DNA of 7,434 nt, from assembly GCA_023700885.1 (NCBI GenBank), contig JAMPYA010000105.1, forward strand, positions 1 through 7,434. The letters are read 5' to 3'. The first letter of the stretch is position 1. Each line of letters opens with the position of its first letter. Positions 5,472-7,434 of the stretch are shown here, in pieces. The position numbers were made by a program, and so were the translations under genes. The notes under the pieces were generated by a model that saw nothing but the letters and a program-made list of their open reading frames with translations, was not told the DNA's origin and made no database searches. The DNA comes from Flavobacteriaceae bacterium (lineage in GTDB: Bacteria; Bacteroidota; Bacteroidia; Flavobacteriales; Flavobacteriaceae).

Positions 5472-6441
5472 CATAGGTTCCAATGGTTCCGTCTGGTTTA
5501 GCATAAATTAAAAACACTTTAATATCATTTCTGTTTTTTAGAAATTCTATTGTTTTTTGATAACCCATAGCCATAAAAGCAGTTGCATAAGCATCTACAT
5601 CTGCACAATCTAATGTAGAAATAACCGAAGCGCTTAACAAATCTGTTTTACTAGAAAAACCAGTTTTAGCATCGAGTGTATGTGCAAATTTTTGTCCGCT
5701 TTCATCAATTTTAAATTTTCGATAGTTACCAGATGTTGCAATCGATTCATTATCTAATAATATAGATGCCGCGTATGATCTGCTTCCGTCTTCATTTGGA
5801 TTTTCTATGGCAATTTTCCAAATTTCATGATGTTGATTTTTGCCACGAGCTCTAATTTCGCCTCCAATTTCAACCATATAATCAGCAATATTCTTTGATT
5901 CTAAAAACCTACCTATAACATCAACAGTGTAACCTTTAGCGATAGCATTAAAATCAAGGTAAATTTCAGGAAATTTTTTTATGATCATAGATTCTTGATT
6001 TAAAATAACCTTTTCAAAACCAACAAATTTTAACAGTTCTTTTACTTTAATTGAATCTAAATTCTCGATAGGTTTTTCAGGGCCAAATCCCCAAGCATTA
6101 ACTAAAACTCCTATTGTGGGATCAAAAATTCCATGTGTTTCTTGATGTATTTTTTTTGACTTGATAAAAACTTCTTTAAACAAATCATCAACAATAATTG
6201 TTGAATCTCCTTGATTAATTTTAGAGATATCGGAAGTTATTAAATAGGTAGAAAGCGACTTATTAATAGCTCGTATGATACTGTCTATAGATTTATCATA
6301 ATTTATTAAATCTTTATCAATATACTTAATTGAAAAAGTAGTTCCTAATGCGAAACCCTCTAAATGCACTATTTCTTTTTCAGTTTTATTAGTACAAGAA
6401 AAAATAGTTAAAGCCAATAATAGAAAGAGAATTTTTTTCAT
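5449..6441 (-). CDS. apbE: FAD:protein FMN transferase (ApbE family), lipoprotein
   Basis: A 330-residue enzyme that attaches FMN from FAD to a Thr/Ser of target proteins; in Bacteroidota the best known targets are the Nqr and Rnf complexes. The N-terminus is a lipoprotein signal (MKKILFLLLALTIFSC) with acylated cysteine at C16, placing it on the periplasmic side of a membrane. Family landmarks in order: GFALGTTFSIKY (29-40), HGIFDPTIGVLVNAWGFG (103-120), LDFNAIAKGYTVD (162-174, flavin site), VEIGGEIRARG (190-200), SIATSGNYRKF (233-243), HTLDAKTG (254-261) and CADVDAYATAFMAMG (279-293), with D283 and T287 as likely Mg2+ ligands. It appears complete. The stop is 1 bp from the stop of the convergent oxidoreductase gene, so it is not in that operon. 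No flavinylation target is visible in the window. The ATG at 6441 is chosen because it begins the signal peptide directly. Confidence 0.93.
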   Translation of the reverse strand: MKKILFLLLALTIFSCTNKTEKEIVHLEGFALGTTFSIKYIDKDLINYDKSIDSIIRAINKSLSTYLITSDISKINQGDSTIIVDDLFKEVFIKSKKIHQETHGIFDPTIGVLVNAWGFGPEKPIENLDSIKVKELLKFVGFEKVILNQESMIIKKFPEIYLDFNAIAKGYTVDVIGRFLESKNIADYMVEIGGEIRARGKNQHHEIWKIAIENPNEDGSRSYAASILLDNESIATSGNYRKFKIDESGQKFAHTLDAKTGFSSKTDLLSASVISTLDCADVDAYATAFMAMGYQKTIEFLKNRNDIKVFLIYAKPDGTIGTYATVKFDK

Positions 6442-6479
6442 TTTAAAAAATCTTAAAAAGTTAATTTTACTTATAAATG

Positions 6480-6487
6480 CAAATATA
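6480..6487 (-). promoter_or_regulatory. Candidate -7 element for apbE
   Basis: On the minus strand this reads TATATTTG, an exact TAnnTTTG match whose downstream edge lies 38 bases before the apbE ATG at 6441, implying a leader of about 32 nt. No TTG/TTTG -33 box is evident 17-23 bases further upstream. The same octamer, TATATTTG, occurs on the plus strand at 6547-6554, so the two divergent genes share the same -7 sequence about 60 bases apart. Confidence 0.4.
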
Positions 6488-6523
6488 AGAGATAAATCGT
6501 TCTTAAAATTATCATAAAATTCA

Positions 6524-6563
6524 TTTCAAAATGCCTAAAAAAGCCTTATATTTGATAGTTTTG
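6524..6563 (+). promoter_or_regulatory. Candidate promoter of the OmpA-family gene, with tandem -7 boxes
   Basis: TATATTTG (6547-6554) matches TAnnTTTG exactly and has a near-consensus -33 element, TTTC (6524-6527), 19 bases upstream. A second exact match, TAGTTTTG (6556-6563), lies just downstream but has no -33 partner. Transcription from the first box would start near 6561, leaving a leader of about 30 nt before the ATG at 6592. The leader is A/T-rich (TAATAATAAATAAAG) without a Shine-Dalgarno sequence, as is usual in this phylum. Confidence 0.45.
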
Positions 6564-6591
6564 TCGTAAATATTAATAATAAATAAAGATC

Positions 6592-7434
6592 ATGAAAAAA
6601 TTACTAGCTGTGGCGATTATATCGTCAATTTTATTCAGTTCATGTGTTTCTCAAAAGAAATACACCGAATTAGACAACAGATACAAACAAACTAGTCAAG
6701 AATTAGTAGATACAAAAGCAAACTTGATGAAATGTTTAGTAGAACGCGATAAAAGTGATTTTAAAGTAACAACTTTAGAATCTCGTATAGCTGAATTACA
6801 ACAAGATAAAGCTAAAGGTTTAGAGCAAGTTGGTGATTTAACGGTATTAACAAAAGCTGCATCTGAAAACATAAAAGAAACCTTAGCTCAATTAAGTAAA
6901 AAAGATGAATATATTAAACATATTCAAAAAGCTTTAACCGCAAAAGATTCCTTAAACTTAGCTCTAGCCGTAAACTTGAAAAGTGTTTTGAAAAATGGTT
7001 TAGATGATGAAGATATTGAAATAAACGTTGAAAAAACGGTCGTTTATATTTCTATTGCTGATAAATTATTATTCAAAAGCGGAAGTCATATTGTAAGTGA
7101 TAAGGCTAAAACAGTATTAGGAAAAGTAGCACAAGTTGTTGCTGCTAAACCAAATGTTGAAGTTATGGTTGAAGGATATACCGATAGCAATCCAATTAAT
7201 ACAGAATGTATTAATGACAACTGGGACTTATCTGTAAAGAGAGCTACTTCAGTAGTTAGAGTTTTACAAAACGATCATAAAATTGATCCAAAACGTTTAG
7301 TAGCAGCTGGTAGAAGTGAGTTTTTACCTTTAGATACTAACAAAACTGCAGAAGGAAGATCTAAAAACAGACGAACAAGAATTGTACTTATTCCTAAATT
7401 AGATCAATTTTTCACAATCTTAGAAGAAAAGAAT
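6592..7434 (+). CDS. OmpA-family peptidoglycan-binding lipoprotein, 3' end beyond window
   Basis: The frame runs from ATG 6592 for 281 codons to the last base without a stop, so the gene continues past the window, probably only briefly. MKKLLAVAIISSILFSSC is a lipoprotein signal with the lipidated cysteine at C18. Residues about 22-120 are rich in charged heptad-like segments (YTELDNRYKQTSQELVDTKA, LESRIAELQQDKAK) and should form a coiled coil reaching through the periplasm. The C-terminal OmpA/MotB domain (about 148-270) begins with VVYISIADKLLFKSGS. It holds VEGYTDSNP (D198) and WDLSVKRATSVVRVLQ (R217), the Asp and Arg positions that bind diaminopimelate in OmpA-type domains, then AAGRSEFLPLDTNKTAEGRS and NRRTRIVLIPK. 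It probably tethers the outer membrane to peptidoglycan. It has its own promoter region and is divergent from apbE. Confidence 0.92.
   Translation, partial: MKKLLAVAIISSILFSSCVSQKKYTELDNRYKQTSQELVDTKANLMKCLVERDKSDFKVTTLESRIAELQQDKAKGLEQVGDLTVLTKAASENIKETLAQLSKKDEYIKHIQKALTAKDSLNLALAVNLKSVLKNGLDDEDIEINVEKTVVYISIADKLLFKSGSHIVSDKAKTVLGKVAQVVAAKPNVEVMVEGYTDSNPINTECINDNWDLSVKRATSVVRVLQNDHKIDPKRLVAAGRSEFLPLDTNKTAEGRSKNRRTRIVLIPKLDQFFTILEEKN

Larger units (their letters stand above)
6442..6591. other. Divergent intergenic region between apbE and the OmpA-family gene
   Basis: A 150-base AT-rich spacer holding the minus-strand -7 box for apbE (6480-6487) and the plus-strand boxes for the OmpA-family gene (6547-6563). 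No additional open reading frame, RNA gene or strong hairpin is apparent. Confidence 0.6.

Noticed and set aside
1..7434. CRISPR array, insertion sequence, tRNA/rRNA genes, riboswitch or prophage
   Set aside because: No spaced direct repeats, transposase-like frames with terminal repeats, cloverleaf sequence or long structured leader were seen; intergenic gaps are all 150 bases or shorter.

Overview
The window is AT-rich chromosomal DNA that looks like a member of the Flavobacteriaceae (Bacteroidota). This rests on the family character of the encoded proteins (flavobacterial-type methionine aminopeptidase and methyltransferase, short lipoproteins with compact lipoboxes), on several exact matches to the Bacteroidota -7 promoter element TAnnTTTG at sensible distances from start codons, and on the lack of Shine-Dalgarno sequences. 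No mobile element, CRISPR array, tRNA or rRNA is visible.

Layout: (1) 1-435, 3' part of a thioredoxin-fold protein with a C-x-x-S active site, ended by a strong hairpin terminator (459-494). (2) 497-1771, minus strand, an acetyl-CoA hydrolase/CoA-transferase family enzyme. (3) A divergent promoter region (1772-1913), then a two-gene operon on the plus strand: type I methionine aminopeptidase (1914-2726; the upstream TTG at 1893 is not the start because it lies inside the -7 element) overlapping by 4 bp a class I SAM-dependent methyltransferase (2723-3484). (4) 3485-3600, a promoter region feeding a second operon, a NorC-like membrane-anchored cytochrome c (3601-4068) and a 12-helix heme-copper/NO-reductase-like catalytic subunit (4089-5447). 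(5) 5449-6441, minus strand, an ApbE-type FAD:protein FMN transferase lipoprotein whose stop codon lies 1 bp from that of the oxidoreductase gene. (6) A second divergent promoter region (6442-6591), then an OmpA-family lipoprotein (6592 to the window end) with an open 3' end.

The most interesting part is the oxidoreductase pair. The small subunit is a convincing NorC relative (CWTCH heme site, downstream GLGGYLGPDLTN, Met ligand in SMPKF). The large subunit keeps a helix II His (H57), the HH pair (H247/H248), a Glu at the spacing of NorB E280 (E269) and the proximal heme His (H334). It appears to lack the helix VI FeB/CuB histidine (N204, followed at +4 by Y208), and it has Met (M336) where canonical enzymes carry the second low-spin-heme histidine of the H-x-H pair. 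Helix V instead carries HLAEAH (H169, E172, H174). This points to a divergent branch of the heme-copper superfamily whose substrate (NO, O2 or other) cannot be read from sequence alone. The other genes look like ordinary housekeeping or envelope genes.
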